NCBI GenBank assembly: GCA_965371805.1
Contig: CBDUZW010000010.1
Coordinates: 36,183 to 100,182 of the forward strand
Length of the DNA: 64,000 bases
Reading direction: 5' to 3'
DNA from: JAOZTV01 sp965371805
GTDB lineage: Bacteria; Acidobacteriota; Aminicenantia; UBA2199
The translations under genes were made by a program, and so were the position numbers. The notes beneath the pieces were generated by a model that was not told the DNA's origin, ran no database searches, and saw only the letters and a program-made list of their open reading frames with translations. Positions within the stretch are counted from its first letter, which is position 1. Each line of letters opens with the position of its first letter. Positions 26,570-35,342 of this stretch are shown here, piece by piece.

Positions 26570-27166
26570 ATGAGTAAAACAGTTGCATATTTAAGAGTTT
26601 CAACAGCAGATCAAGATATTGAAAAAAATAAAGCAAATATACTCTCTCTAGCGAATGAGAAAAAACTTGGAAATGTCGAATTTGTTGAAGAGACCATTTC
26701 CGGACGTGTTTCCTGGAAAAAAAGAAAGGTTGCAAATATTCTTGAAGATTTAAAAGAAGGTGATAATCTTATTGTTAGTGAACTATCCAGATTAGGACGT
26801 AGTATGTTGGAATGTATGGAAATATTGTCTATTGCGTCGCAAAAAAAAATTAATATTTATGCTGTAAAAGGGAATTGGCAATTAGACCAAACTATTCAGA
26901 GTAAAATTATTGCAATGGCATTTTCAATGGCGACTGAAATTGAAAGAGATTTGATTTCAAGTCGTACAAAAGAAGCCCTTCAAGCTAAAAAAGCAGCTGG
27001 TATGGTTTTAGGTAGGCCAAAAGGACCAGGAAAAAGTAAGTTGGATAAATTTAAACCAGAGATTAAAGCATTGCTCTCAAATGGATCAACCAAAAAGTTT
27101 ATTGCAAATCGATATAAGACTACTGAAGGCAATTTACATTATTGGCTAAAAAAACAAAAATTTTAG
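26570..27166 (+). CDS. tnpR: Serine resolvase/invertase TnpR
   Basis: The 198-residue protein starts with VAYLRVSTADQDIEKNK, where Ser of RVST is the nucleophile, contains LSRLGRSMLE and AFSMATEIERDLISSRTKEAL (the E-helix), and ends with a Hin-like HTH (GRPKGPGKSKLDKF and then NRYKTTEGNLHYWLKK). It resolves transposition cointegrates at res. Ribosome binding site AAGGA lies upstream. Confidence 0.92.
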   Translation: MSKTVAYLRVSTADQDIEKNKANILSLANEKKLGNVEFVEETISGRVSWKKRKVANILEDLKEGDNLIVSELSRLGRSMLECMEILSIASQKKINIYAVKGNWQLDQTIQSKIIAMAFSMATEIERDLISSRTKEALQAKKAAGMVLGRPKGPGKSKLDKFKPEIKALLSNGSTKKFIANRYKTTEGNLHYWLKKQKF

Positions 27167-27193
27167 AATAAGCTATAGTGAGGAATGATTAAT

Positions 27194-27526
27194 ATGAAAT
27201 GGCGAAGAAACTATATTAAAAAGATACCAAGTGATAAATTAAAAATCGAAGATATGCCTGATTTAAATGAAGATTATTTTGAGATATCTGATTTTATTCT
27301 TTCGTTTGATATAAAGAAATTAGATTATTATTATGAAAAAGCAAATGATTTAAATAATGCTGGAGAGCATTCTTCAATTAGTGAATTAAGATGTCATTTG
27401 TATATAGAACATAGAAGATGGAACCATTTCGGAGAAGAAATTGATAATGTTACATTTTTGAAACTAAAAAACATATATAATATTTTGAAAAAAAAGGTTG
27501 TTGCTAGTTGCAATGAACAGAAATAG
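27194..27526 (+). CDS. Small Tn3 passenger protein, hypothetical
   Basis: A ~110-residue charged protein (KWRRNYIKKIPSDKLKIED) with a helical middle. I choose ATG at 27194 because GAGGA is correctly spaced for it; an in-frame ATG at 27185 is too close. It ends 13 bp before the right terminal repeat. Its last ~27 codons are repeated at 30369-30449 in the second transposon end, which shows the gene is a regular part of the element. Function unknown. Confidence 0.5.
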   Translation: MKWRRNYIKKIPSDKLKIEDMPDLNEDYFEISDFILSFDIKKLDYYYEKANDLNNAGEHSSISELRCHLYIEHRRWNHFGEEIDNVTFLKLKNIYNILKKKVVASCNEQK

Positions 27527-27603
27527 ATTTCAATTTTCTTTCAAACCGTACCTTTCCGTTCAAATAGCCCCGCTGGTCCTTATTATATTGTTTTTTTAAA
27601 TCT

Positions 27604-27659
27604 CTTAACGTACTATATTTTCCGTTTCGTGAGGTGACCCCAAATAGACCCGCTGGTCC
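27604..27659 (-). repeat. Solo 56-bp Tn3-type end (18 + 38 bp)
   Basis: Read on the minus strand: GGACCAGCGGGTCTATTT (27642-27659), identical to the outer 18 bp of the left end of the transposon at 23411, then a canonical 38-bp Tn3-family end from GGGGTCACCTCACG to AGTACGTTAAG (27604-27641). No transposase of its own is next to it. It stands 24 bp outside the complete transposon in the same orientation as that element's right end. Confidence 0.7.
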
Positions 27660-27809
27660 ATATACTTATAATAGATGTTTTTTCTTTTTGGAATACTAAT
27701 TATAAAAACCTATTAGTGTTTTTTGAGGCTTTGGACAAAAACACCCAATCTCAAAAATGAAATAAGGCGGTAGAAAAAAAATTATCTATCCAATCTCTAC
27801 CGAATATTT

Positions 27810-28373
27810 TTATTCTTTATTGAAACTATCAAAAATAGCTTTAAATGTTTCTGGTTTTGGTTTATTGCCCCTAGCTAACACCTTACCCTCATTATTAATA
27901 GCATATATCTGTGGAACGAATGCTTCAAGTTGGAGCAATGCGGTTCCTTTTATTTTCATGAATTTAAAGCGGTCAATTAAAAAAGTTTTAGAATAGTCAT
28001 GAGCAGACATATAATATACTTCGATATTAGGATCAAGTTTATTAACATCAAGGTAAGAATTAAAAGCATTTATAAAATCTGTACAATAATTGCAAAAATC
28101 AGATATTCTAATTATTATATATTTTTTTTCTTTCTTTGGACTATTAAATTTTATAGTAACTTCTTTTCCCATCAAATCAAGTCCTTTTATATTACTTAAG
28201 CTTATTCCACCTCTAGGCTTGAGTCTTTTACTAAACTCTTTTTTGATATGCATAAATGCATTTACTTTACCGTTTAATTGAGTCAATTTAAAAAAGAAAA
28301 AAACAATAATAAAAGATTGAATTATAATAATTGTAAAAAGTATTATATTTGTTGTATTTTTGATTTTATTCAT
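27810..28373 (-). CDS. Membrane-anchored thioredoxin-like protein
   Basis: The 187-residue protein has one N-terminal membrane helix (residues 9-30) and a thioredoxin-fold domain with the redox pair Cys94-Asn-Tyr-Cys97 after IIIRISDF, plus a later FVPQIYAINNEGKVLARG strand typical of TlpA/redoxin proteins (QIYAINN replaces the usual cis-Pro segment PTIFLID). It lies 15 bp behind the small secreted peptide gene on the same strand, so it may form or break that peptide's Cys pair in the periplasm. This is inferred from context. Confidence 0.65.
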   Translation of the reverse strand: MNKIKNTTNIILFTIIIIQSFIIVFFFFKLTQLNGKVNAFMHIKKEFSKRLKPRGGISLSNIKGLDLMGKEVTIKFNSPKKEKKYIIIRISDFCNYCTDFINAFNSYLDVNKLDPNIEVYYMSAHDYSKTFLIDRFKFMKIKGTALLQLEAFVPQIYAINNEGKVLARGNKPKPETFKAIFDSFNKE

Positions 28374-28388
28374 AAAGAAAAATTTTAG

Positions 28389-28631
28389 TTAAGTTCCCCA
28401 GTTTGTTAGACCATCATAACAACCAAGGAAGTAATCACGCCATGGTGTACCCTGTTCCATTACATCTTCTATACCTGGATATTTGTGATTTGTTAATGCC
28501 AGACATCTCATCAAATTATCATCTATATCCACACCAGGCATACTAGGGATAGTCCAAGCATACATAACTATAGATGACATTGAAATAATTACTAATCCAA
28601 TTGCGAAAGCAACCAGTGTTTTGTTTTTCAT
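28389..28631 (-). CDS. Small secreted two-cysteine peptide, hypothetical
   Basis: An 80-residue product with a strong hydrophobic N-terminus (KNKTLVAFAIGLVIISMSS, residues 2-25), then an acidic ~55-residue mature part with two Cys (MRCLALTN and FLGCYDGL). AAGGAG precedes the ATG. It is co-transcribed with a thioredoxin-like gene and divergent from a 6-bladed-propeller gene. I do not recognise a family. The layout recalls the small NVEALA-type peptides next to TolB-like propellers in Bacteroides, though no NVEALA motif is present here. Confidence 0.6.
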   Translation of the reverse strand: MKNKTLVAFAIGLVIISMSSIVMYAWTIPSMPGVDIDDNLMRCLALTNHKYPGIEDVMEQGTPWRDYFLGCYDGLTNWGT

Positions 28632-28660
28632 ATTTTCTCCTTAAATATATTATTTCATAT

Positions 28661-28689
28661 TACATAACATATTTAAATAAAATTGTCAA
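28661..28689 (-). promoter_or_regulatory. Sigma-70-type promoter of peptide/thioredoxin operon
   Basis: Minus strand TTGACA (28684-28689), 17-bp spacer, TATGTA (28661-28666), 30 bp before the ATG. Confidence 0.65.
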
Positions 28690-28708
28690 ATATATTAGAG
28701 AGAGTAAC

Positions 28709-28737
28709 TTGACATCATTCCTTTTTTATTATACTTT
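28709..28737 (+). promoter_or_regulatory. Promoter-like element of propeller gene 1
   Basis: TTGACA (28709-28714) followed at 17 bp by TACTTT, or at 15 bp by TATACT. It lies back to back with the peptide promoter, so the two transcription units may be co-controlled. Confidence 0.5.
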
Positions 28738-28760
28738 ATTCTTTTATAAAGGACAAAAAT

Positions 28761-29762
28761 ATGAAGAAAAGTACAGCCTACTGTTTATTTATATTAGTAA
28801 TTTTTTCTTGGCAATTAAGGCCTGACACTTATTTAGGAAAATTTCCTAAATTGTTAAAACCAGGCCAAATTATTATATCCAATAAATTCATATATATAAC
28901 AGAATACGCTGATGGAAAATCTATATATATTTATGAAAGAAAGAATTTAAAGTTCTTTAAAAAATTTGGGAAAGAAGGACAGGGACCTGAAGAATTTCCA
29001 AGAACTCTTAATATAAAATATTATAAAAAAAAAATCCTTGTTTCTGCTTCAGGGAAATATTTATGGTTTGATGAAAAGGGTAATTTTATAAAAGAAAACA
29101 GAAAACATAATACACAAATATTTTTATATCCCATAATTTCAGGTTATGTATGTAGTGAGCTAAAGTTTGATTTTAAAAATAATTATGTTTTTGATGTAAT
29201 CAATCTTTATGATAATAATTTAAAAAAGGTAAAAACACTGTCAAAATATAAAAACAAATTTAATTCACACACAAAAACTTTGACTATTATTCCAGAAGGT
29301 ACATTTTTAGAAGTTGACAATGACATTATATATATTGGAACTCCATCAAATAAAAAAGGCTTGATTTTTGAACGTTATAATAATAAAGGAGATCAAATCA
29401 AAATCCTCAATATACCATATGAAAAAACACAAATTCCAAATAGCTATAAAAATGCTTTATTAGAAACTGCAAAAAAGAGCAAAAATATACTTTTAAAAAG
29501 GAAATATAAATATATTTTTCCCAAATATTTCCCACCATATCACCATTATAAAGTAAATAATAACCATATGTATTTGTTTAGAGATATATCTGATTATAAT
29601 AAATATCAATTATTAGTCTTTGATACAAATGGGGTAATTAAAAATAAACTATTAATAAAAAAAATTATAAAAAAGTATTATATTTTTGATTGTATTCTTT
29701 ATTACATAATTGAAAATGAAGACACAGAAGAATGGGAATTTTATTCCAAAAAGTTGTTATAG
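28761..29762 (+). CDS. Secreted 6-bladed beta-propeller protein (copy 1)
   Basis: The 333-residue protein has a signal peptide (residues 3-20) and the propeller marker KKFGKEGQGPEEFPRT (~residue 70), a late KYIFPKYFPPY motif and a DTEEWEFYSK C-terminus. All recur in the paralogues at 37135 and 43878. Propellers of this TolB-like/BF2992-like type are usually periplasmic or lipoprotein-like and may bind a partner protein or peptide. It faces away from a small secreted Cys peptide gene. The stop codon sits 2 bp before a transposase terminal repeat. AAGGAC is the ribosome binding site. Confidence 0.7.
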   Translation: MKKSTAYCLFILVIFSWQLRPDTYLGKFPKLLKPGQIIISNKFIYITEYADGKSIYIYERKNLKFFKKFGKEGQGPEEFPRTLNIKYYKKKILVSASGKYLWFDEKGNFIKENRKHNTQIFLYPIISGYVCSELKFDFKNNYVFDVINLYDNNLKKVKTLSKYKNKFNSHTKTLTIIPEGTFLEVDNDIIYIGTPSNKKGLIFERYNNKGDQIKILNIPYEKTQIPNSYKNALLETAKKSKNILLKRKYKYIFPKYFPPYHHYKVNNNHMYLFRDISDYNKYQLLVFDTNGVIKNKLLIKKIIKKYYIFDCILYYIIENEDTEEWEFYSKKLL

Positions 29763-29764
29763 TT

Positions 29765-30036
29765 GGGTGCAATTGCATATTTAGGAGACCACTCAAAAAC
29801 GGGGGCTAACATGCTTTCTCCATTCCCGGATACCATCGTTTGAAGGTAGTTAACAAATCATTGTTCAAAGTTTTAATTCTAACCTGCAGAAGCAGATGAG
29901 CACCTTTTTTTGTCCACCGCATTTGTTGTTTTTTCTTCATTCTTTTACTTATAACCTCATTTACAGTAGATTCAACAAATGCCGAACTAATTGTTTCACC
30001 GTAAAAATGTCGGTCTCTATAATTAACTATATAATT
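29765..30036 (-). pseudogene. 3' remnant of a transposase (ISKra4-like) with terminal repeat
   Basis: On the minus strand about 75 codons remain open up to a TAG at ~29806: FVESTVNEVISKRMKKKQQ, then MRWTKKGAHLLLQVR and TTFKRWYPG. The pattern (S)FVES.VN...KRM.KKQQMRW is familiar from the C-terminus of ISKra4-like DDE transposases. Immediately after the stop comes GGGTGCAATTGCATATTTAGG (29765-29785), the same terminal sequence that bounds the nearby MITEs. The 5' part of the gene is missing, replaced by the MITE at 30037. Confidence 0.65.
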
Positions 30037-30368
30037 GGGTGTAATTGCACATTTAGGGCAAATCTGTCATAGGATTTATTGGCTTTTGGAATATTGAATA
30101 TTTCAAAACCAAATACAATTTACTTGAAATATTGCCTTTAAATTGCCTTAACCAGGTAAATTTATTATTATTATTTATTTTTTGTGTCTATATTTATTAT
30201 AATTTTAATACTTTCAAAACAGAAAAAATTCAACATTTTTTTACTTCCTGAAATCTTATGCATTTTTAAAGAAAAAAATGGGAAGTGATTTTTTAAGCTT
30301 AAGTGCTGATAATAAAGTAATTGCAGGTTTTTCTATGACAGATTTGCCCTAAATGTGCAGTTTTACCC
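30037..30368. mobile_element. 332-bp MITE, complete copy
   Basis: The 36-bp terminal repeats (30037-30072 and 30333-30368) start GGGTGTAATTGCACATTTAG and agree at 33 of 36 positions. No coding capacity. The ends match those of the transposase remnant at 29765, so it is probably a non-autonomous derivative. It separates that remnant from a Tn3 right-end fragment. Confidence 0.75.
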
Positions 30369-30502
30369 AATGTTACATTTTTGAAACTAAAAAACATATA
30401 TAATATTTTGAAAAAAAAGGTTGTTGCTAGTTGCAATGAACAGAAATAGATTTCAATTTTCTTTCAAACCGTACCTTTCCGTTCAAATAGCCCCGCTGGT
30501 CC
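30369..30502 (+). mobile_element. Second copy of the Tn3 right end (fragment)
   Basis: From 30369 to the GGTCC at 30502 the sequence repeats 27446-27579: the last ~27 codons of the passenger gene plus the full terminal repeat. The rest of this transposon copy is gone, cut by the MITE. Its outer end abuts and truncates the gene at 30503. Confidence 0.85.
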
Positions 30503-31149
30503 GAATAAAAAAAATCAGGTGTCATAGTCATATTTATTTAAAAAAAAAGGAGATTCTTGATAATAATCTTATTATTACTGGAGCAAATCTAAGTAGCCTA
30601 TTAGCATGGATTAAAATCATTGATGGAAAACATGATAATGATGGGCTTTTATATGATATATTCTGGCGGATGTATAAAAAAAAATCAAAAACTTTCACAA
30701 ATGATTTATCACAAAAATTGGTAACTGGATATAATGATTATATAAATAGAGTTGTTGTTAATAGAAGTTCATTAGATATAACCATAGAGCAAACAGGAAT
30801 ATTATCAGAATTATTGATTGAGGAATTATGTAGCTCCATAAATATCATATCGCCTCAATTAAATATATTAAAAATTGCGAATCTATATGGTCAAATAATT
30901 GCTATGTCTGATCCATTGATTGATTATATGGAAGACCAGGAGCAAAGCGATGAACCTTATATCAAGACAGTTGCAGAGTTTTTGACATACCACGAAAGAG
31001 TTATATCTCTTTCTGACAAACTTATTAGCCATATTAAAATTATGAATGATCATGGTACAGCTAATAACTATTTTTGTAATGTTTTCTTCTTAGGTTTGAA
31101 TGCACTCCTCAGAAAAATAAAAAATGAGAAAAAAATATTAATGAATTAA
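30503..31149 (+). pseudogene. 5'-truncated hypothetical gene paired with a methyltransferase
   Basis: The reading frame is open through the Tn3 end, but genuine protein-like sequence begins around 30503 (RIKKIRCHSHIYLKKKEIL). Some 210 residues remain, helical and acidic, for example SSLDITIEQTGILSELLIEE. The native start has been lost to transposon insertion. Its stop overlaps the ATG of the ICMT-like gene by 1 bp, so the two were one unit. I considered an isoprenoid-synthase-like fold because of the partner, but see no DDxxD motif. Function unknown. Confidence 0.5.
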
Positions 31150-31742
31150 TGAAAATTTACATATTCTTATTTATACAGTTACTTATTTATCATTTATTTG
31201 AGGGTTGGCATTCTTTATTCATTCAAAAACACAAATTTTGTTTAAAAAACATAATGGTAACATATCAATATTTAATTGTAATAATTTTTATTCTAACAGA
31301 ATCTGCAATACTTAAAATTTTTTTAGATTATTCTTATTTATCTAATGATAGTCGTTTAGTTTTAAGTTGCATCAGCTTTATAGGTCTTTGTTTTAGATTT
31401 TGGGCAATTATTGAAAACAAAAACTTCAACCATTACTTAGGTAAACCTATAGGTGATAAAATAATGTGCACAACAGGGCCATATGCATTATGCCGTCATC
31501 CATCATATTTAGGTTGGGCCATCTTCATAATATTTTGGGCTTTAGCAGCTGGAAGCGGCTTAGGAGTAGCCTTATGCGTATTAGCATGTAGAAAATTTTT
31601 TAAAGATAGAATAAATGAGGAAGAAAAACTCCTTATTGATGTTTGGGGTAAAAAATATGAACATTATAAAGAGAATACACCCATAAATGGCTTGGAGTGG
31701 TTGTTTATTTTCAATAGTAAAACCGTTAAAAACAACGTTTAA
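31149..31742 (+). CDS. Isoprenylcysteine/phospholipid methyltransferase-like membrane protein
   Basis: The 197-residue protein has ~5 membrane helices and the ICMT/PEMT signature GPYALCRHPSYLGWAIF followed by EEKLLIDVWGKKYEHYKENT: the RHPxY motif and the EE...F/Y..Y motif that bind S-adenosylmethionine and substrate. Bacterial members methylate isoprenoid, phospholipid or small hydrophobic acceptors. It is translationally coupled to a gene truncated by the Tn3 end, so its promoter may be lost or supplied by the transposon. Confidence 0.75.
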   Translation: MKIYIFLFIQLLIYHLFEGWHSLFIQKHKFCLKNIMVTYQYLIVIIFILTESAILKIFLDYSYLSNDSRLVLSCISFIGLCFRFWAIIENKNFNHYLGKPIGDKIMCTTGPYALCRHPSYLGWAIFIIFWALAAGSGLGVALCVLACRKFFKDRINEEEKLLIDVWGKKYEHYKENTPINGLEWLFIFNSKTVKNNV

Positions 31743-31970
31743 AATTTTATTCTGGAATAAATGTTCTTAAACCTTTTATTATCAATGTTGGGTTCCATTA
31801 AACATTTAGGAGGAATTCCCCACGAGAAAATCTGTAAAACAGCTATATAACTTCCTGATCCTTACTTTTAACCTTCCAGATTTTTATAGTAATTTGATGG
31901 TTTTTTTCTGGAAATAATATTTTTTATTTAAAAACCATTCTTTTTTAAGAAATAGAATTTAAAAATTATT

Positions 31971-32236
31971 GGGTAAAACGGCACATTTAGGGCAAATCTG
32001 TCATAGAAATTTCTACATTTTCTTTATTATCAATACTATAGATTAAAAAACCACTTCCCATTTTTTGTTTTAAAAATGTATAAAATTGGGTAAAATTGCA
32101 TATTTAGGGCAAATCAGTCATAGGATTTCTAATTGTCTTAGAATTGAATATTTTGTTCTTCTCTAAACTTATACTTAAATATTGTGCTTAAAATGAATTA
32201 ATATTTTGTAAGCGTCATTTGACGTTTATCATTCAT
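31971..32236. mobile_element. Two truncated MITE copies, back to back
   Basis: GGGTAAAACGGCACATTTAG begins at 31971 and continues with sequence matching the inverted right half of the MITE at 30037 up to ~32085. A second end (GGGTAAAATTGCATATTTAG) starts at 32088 and runs an uncertain distance. The remaining 31743-31970 holds no gene that I can see. Confidence 0.6.
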
Positions 32237-33079
32237 CTAGCCATCAATAATTACTTTATATTCCCGATCAGACAATCGAGCATCAAAAAATTTTGGGTCT
32301 TGATCAGGATTGTTTTTGAAAATATCCTTAATGGTCTGTTTATCACCATCTGGCATCATAGCTCCGAATATAATTTCTTTTAATGAACCTGGTGGGTATA
32401 AAATGTTGCTTCCTGCTCCATTAGGAAAAATCAATCTCCATTCCTCTTCATATGCTCAATCCTTACCTTTACTTTTTAAAGGCGCCAAGAATTTTGACTC
32501 AATATATTTATTTAGATCACCATTATTCTGTAAATCATTTTCAAAAAAATGTTCTGGTTGTAATTTTGGAAATTCATTCGATTCATTATAATCTACTTTA
32601 TAAAAAACTGTATCATTCATTGATTTTTCGATTAACTGTCTGTCAAATCCTAAGCAATAACCCTTATGACTATCCGTATAATGCCCCCACATTAAAATAT
32701 TTTTAGGATCTTCTGCGAAACATACAACACCCCATTTATTCAAAATATCATTATGTAATGTATCAATACCATTTCTTAAGAATTCCATAACATTTTTTTT
32801 CTTAGATATTGTTGATATATAATCTTTTTTGAATAAAATCCAAAACATATCATTAGGGTCCTTTATAGTATCACCCTTAATATCTAGGTATCTTAAAAAT
32901 TTTTCCACTATCTGTTCATCTGTGTATTTTATAGCTATAGTATTCAACGAACAATCAAACGGATCATTGAAATTTTTGGGAGCAGAGTAATAGAAATATG
33001 CTCCTATTAACCCTTGCAATTTATACTTAGTCATACTCTCATATTTGTATAAAATCTTGGGATTGGACAGCTTATCCAT
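32237..33079 (-). pseudogene. DUF2971 protein, interrupted by one in-frame TGA
   Basis: Starting at 33079 (AGGAG ribosome binding site) the product reads LYKYESMTKYKLQGLIGAYF, then NDPFDCSLN and CFAEDPKNILMWGHYTDSHK, the DUF2971 pattern (start of domain, FNDPFD, and MWxHYA-like). At 32456-32458 a TGA interrupts KSKGKD-stop-AYEEEWRLIFPNG, exactly where DUF2971 proteins have Trp (W.YE.EWR). The rest is open to 32237. One TGG to TGA change explains it. DUF2971 proteins occur in defence-like islands, but their role is unproven. Confidence 0.75.
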
Positions 33080-33201
33080 TTGTATCTCCTTCAAACAATG
33101 ACGCCTATATATTATCCAAAAATAAAATATAATGCAACAAGAAAAATATATTTGACATTTGACCGTACCCATGTATACAATCATAAATGTGAGGTGTGAT
33201 A

Positions 33202-33933
33202 ATGAGTATAAAACTAACTATGAACGGTGAAGAGCTTATGATAATTCAAGAGGCAAATCCACCAACAATCTACCTGGATACCTGGGCTTCTAATGTAATT
33301 GCACAAGATGATTATCTATCAAATAAATTCATCAAACTCCTAAACGATAAAAAAGGTACTCTGCTTATATCTGATATAAATTTATTCGAAATATGCAGAC
33401 CTGATGATGTACCTCGGTACAATGCGATTACAAATATGATAGAACAAGTTGACCAAGCATTCATTGAGACAAACCATAAAAATGTAGTGGATAAAGAAAA
33501 GGCTCCTATTTTCGATAATGATCTTAACTTCATTACCCCGGCATGTCCACAGGAAATGCTAAAAGCGTTTATAATAGACCACCCTCCATTTAAGCCATTT
33601 AATTTAGTACATGCATTTCATCATGTAAGGCAACATCCAGATAAAATATACGAATTTGAAAATAACCTAGATTTCGAAGCCAAAATAAACCCCACTTTGG
33701 ATAATTATAGAAATGATCCTGTAATTGTAAGTAGAAACAAAAGGTCATATGGTAAACGAGAAGATTTAAATAAAAAAGATTTTCCTCATACAATTGATTT
33801 CCATAGACAATACATGGAGTTTCTTATTATTAATACAAATATGTCCATGCCTAATCCCGAATGGAGAGATCTAATGCATACAATTGTTCCTGCTGCCTAT
33901 TCCGATTTAGTTTTACTTGATAATCGGGTGTAA
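33202..33933 (+). pseudogene. PIN-like nuclease, C-terminus cut by a MITE
   Basis: About 243 residues from ATG at 33202 (GAGGTG ribosome binding site). TIYLDTWASNVIA gives the first acidic residue, LISDINLFEICRPDD the second, and AYSDLVLLDNR the distal Asp, all as in PIN-like domains. The final Val and stop codon come from the MITE end at 33926, so the native C-terminus is lost. Divergent from the DUF2971 gene; the pair may be an old defence or toxin module. Confidence 0.6.
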
Positions 33934-34255
33934 TTGCATATTTAGGGCAAATCCGTCATAGGATTTTAAGATTTATGAGAAATTAAATATTTTTTAGTAT
34001 TTGATTGTTTATGTATTATATTACCTTTAGAACAGCTTATCTATGTAATTATGATTAGATTTTTATCATTTAAAGCCCATATCTATAAAAAAAAATTTAT
34101 TTATATTTCGGAAAATTTCAAAATATTTTTAGTCCCGGAAATTTTACTGGCTTTTTTATTTAAAAGCTGGAAATGTTTTTTTATCTATATGAATGATAAT
34201 AAAAGATATACAGAGATTTCTGTGACGGATTTGCCCTAAATATGCCGTTTTACCC
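33926..34255. mobile_element. 330-bp MITE, complete copy, inserted in PIN-like gene
   Basis: Left end GGGTGTAATTGCATATTTAG at 33926; right end, read inverted, GGGTAAAACGGCATATTTAG at 34255. Size and ends match the copy at 30037-30368. Confidence 0.75.
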
Positions 34256-34426
34256 TAAATTATAATTAATATAGATATCAAAAAACAAAAAATAACAAGA
34301 AATTTATTTGGTTAAGGCAATTTAAAAGGAGTATTTTAAGTAGGTTGATTGTTTTTATGAAATATGAAGTTTTTCAAAAACAAATAATTCCTATGACAGA
34401 TTTGCCCTAAATGTGCAATTACACCC
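34256..34426. mobile_element. Truncated MITE in inverted orientation
   Basis: The end at 34426 reads inverted GGGTGTAATTGCACATTTAG. The inner part carries the same TTAAGGCAATTTAAA motif (inverted) as the left half of the 30037 MITE. Its distal half is missing at the junction with the preceding copy. 34427-34598 has no gene seen. Confidence 0.6.
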
Positions 34427-34598
34427 AAAGTTAAAAGATTATATAAAGAAGAAATATTATAAATTGTTTGAAAATTAAAGAAAAAAAAGGTCAAAATCGC
34501 TGATCAAAACCGAAAACCTCCTGTGAATGAAAAACGAATAGAAACCCTATAGATTCAAGAAATATTGTATTTTTATTCTGTTTTATTTATAATCCAGT

Positions 34599-35342
34599 AT
34601 GATAAATATTTTAACAGCACCAAATTCGTATTCTATGAAAATAAAAGCAAGAAATTCATACAATAATAAAACATTTGAAACATATATAAATATCCTACTT
34701 GATTATTGCCCAGTATGTCATCGGTATGGGACGTTAAATATAGTGTCTGGTTCTTCGGGAGAGTGCAACTATATGCCAAAAGAAGATAAAATTCAGATAA
34801 TATATAGATGTGTAGGCAACTTATGTTTATCATTGATTTTAGCGGAATATTCAAATAAGAAGTATCCACTTGGTACGGTTAAAAGTGCAGATTCACCAAG
34901 ATATATATTAAAAAATTTTTATCCATATACAATTAAAGAAACTGAATTTTCAGAAGAAATTGTAAAATTATCACCTGATTTTTGTGAAATATATAATCAA
35001 TCTGTTTATGCTGGAAAAACTAGTCTTGATAAAATAGAAGGTGTTGGCTTAAGAAAAGCTATTGAATTTCTAATCAATGATTATGTAATATATTTATATC
35101 CTGAAGAAAAAGAGAACATAAAAAAAAAATGGTTGGGGAATGTGATTAAAGATCATTTAGGAGATCACAAAATAAAACCTTTAATAGAAGCATCAACATG
35201 GTTAGGGAATGATCAAGTACATTATGTTAAAAAGCATGAAGATTATAATGTTGAAGATATGAAAAAAATGATTGATATAATTGTTGGGGCATTTACCGAA
35301 GATATAAGAATTGCAGAATATAAAAAAATAAAAAAAAAATAG
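34599..35342 (+). CDS. DUF4145-like protein
   Basis: The 247-residue protein has an N-terminal zinc-ribbon-like part (DYCPVCHRYG and YRCVGNLCLSL) and a C-terminal helical DUF4145 domain: SLDKIEGVGLRKAIEFLIND, then STWLGNDQVHYVKKHEDYN and a final amphipathic helix. DUF4145 domains are often fused to restriction or other defence proteins; standalone function is unknown. It lies alone in a region of MITE debris. Confidence 0.65.
   Translation: MINILTAPNSYSMKIKARNSYNNKTFETYINILLDYCPVCHRYGTLNIVSGSSGECNYMPKEDKIQIIYRCVGNLCLSLILAEYSNKKYPLGTVKSADSPRYILKNFYPYTIKETEFSEEIVKLSPDFCEIYNQSVYAGKTSLDKIEGVGLRKAIEFLINDYVIYLYPEEKENIKKKWLGNVIKDHLGDHKIKPLIEASTWLGNDQVHYVKKHEDYNVEDMKKMIDIIVGAFTEDIRIAEYKKIKKK

Larger units (their letters stand above)
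23411..27579. mobile_element. Complete Tn3-family transposon
   Basis: The element is bounded by ~41-bp inverted repeats that start GGACCAGCGGG and end GGTACGGTTTGAAA (23411-23451 and 27539-27579), with one mismatch between ends. Inside are the transposase (minus), a divergent serine resolvase with a res-like gap, and one small passenger gene. The flanking pentamers TACTT and TTATT do not match, so the target duplication is absent or has diverged. A second partial copy of the right end is at 30369-30502. Confidence 0.85.

Noticed and set aside
23406..27584. 5-bp target duplication of the Tn3 element
   Set aside because: TACTT and TTATT differ at two positions, so it is not claimed.
32237..33079. 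Recoded UGA=Trp genetic code
   Set aside because: All other genes use TGG for Trp and several end in TGA; one internal TGA is better explained as a mutation.
29765..34426. CRISPR array from the repeated GGGTGTAATTGCA... sequences
   Set aside because: Copies are irregularly spaced, occur in both orientations and form inverted pairs around ~330 bp; no cas gene is present. They are MITE ends.
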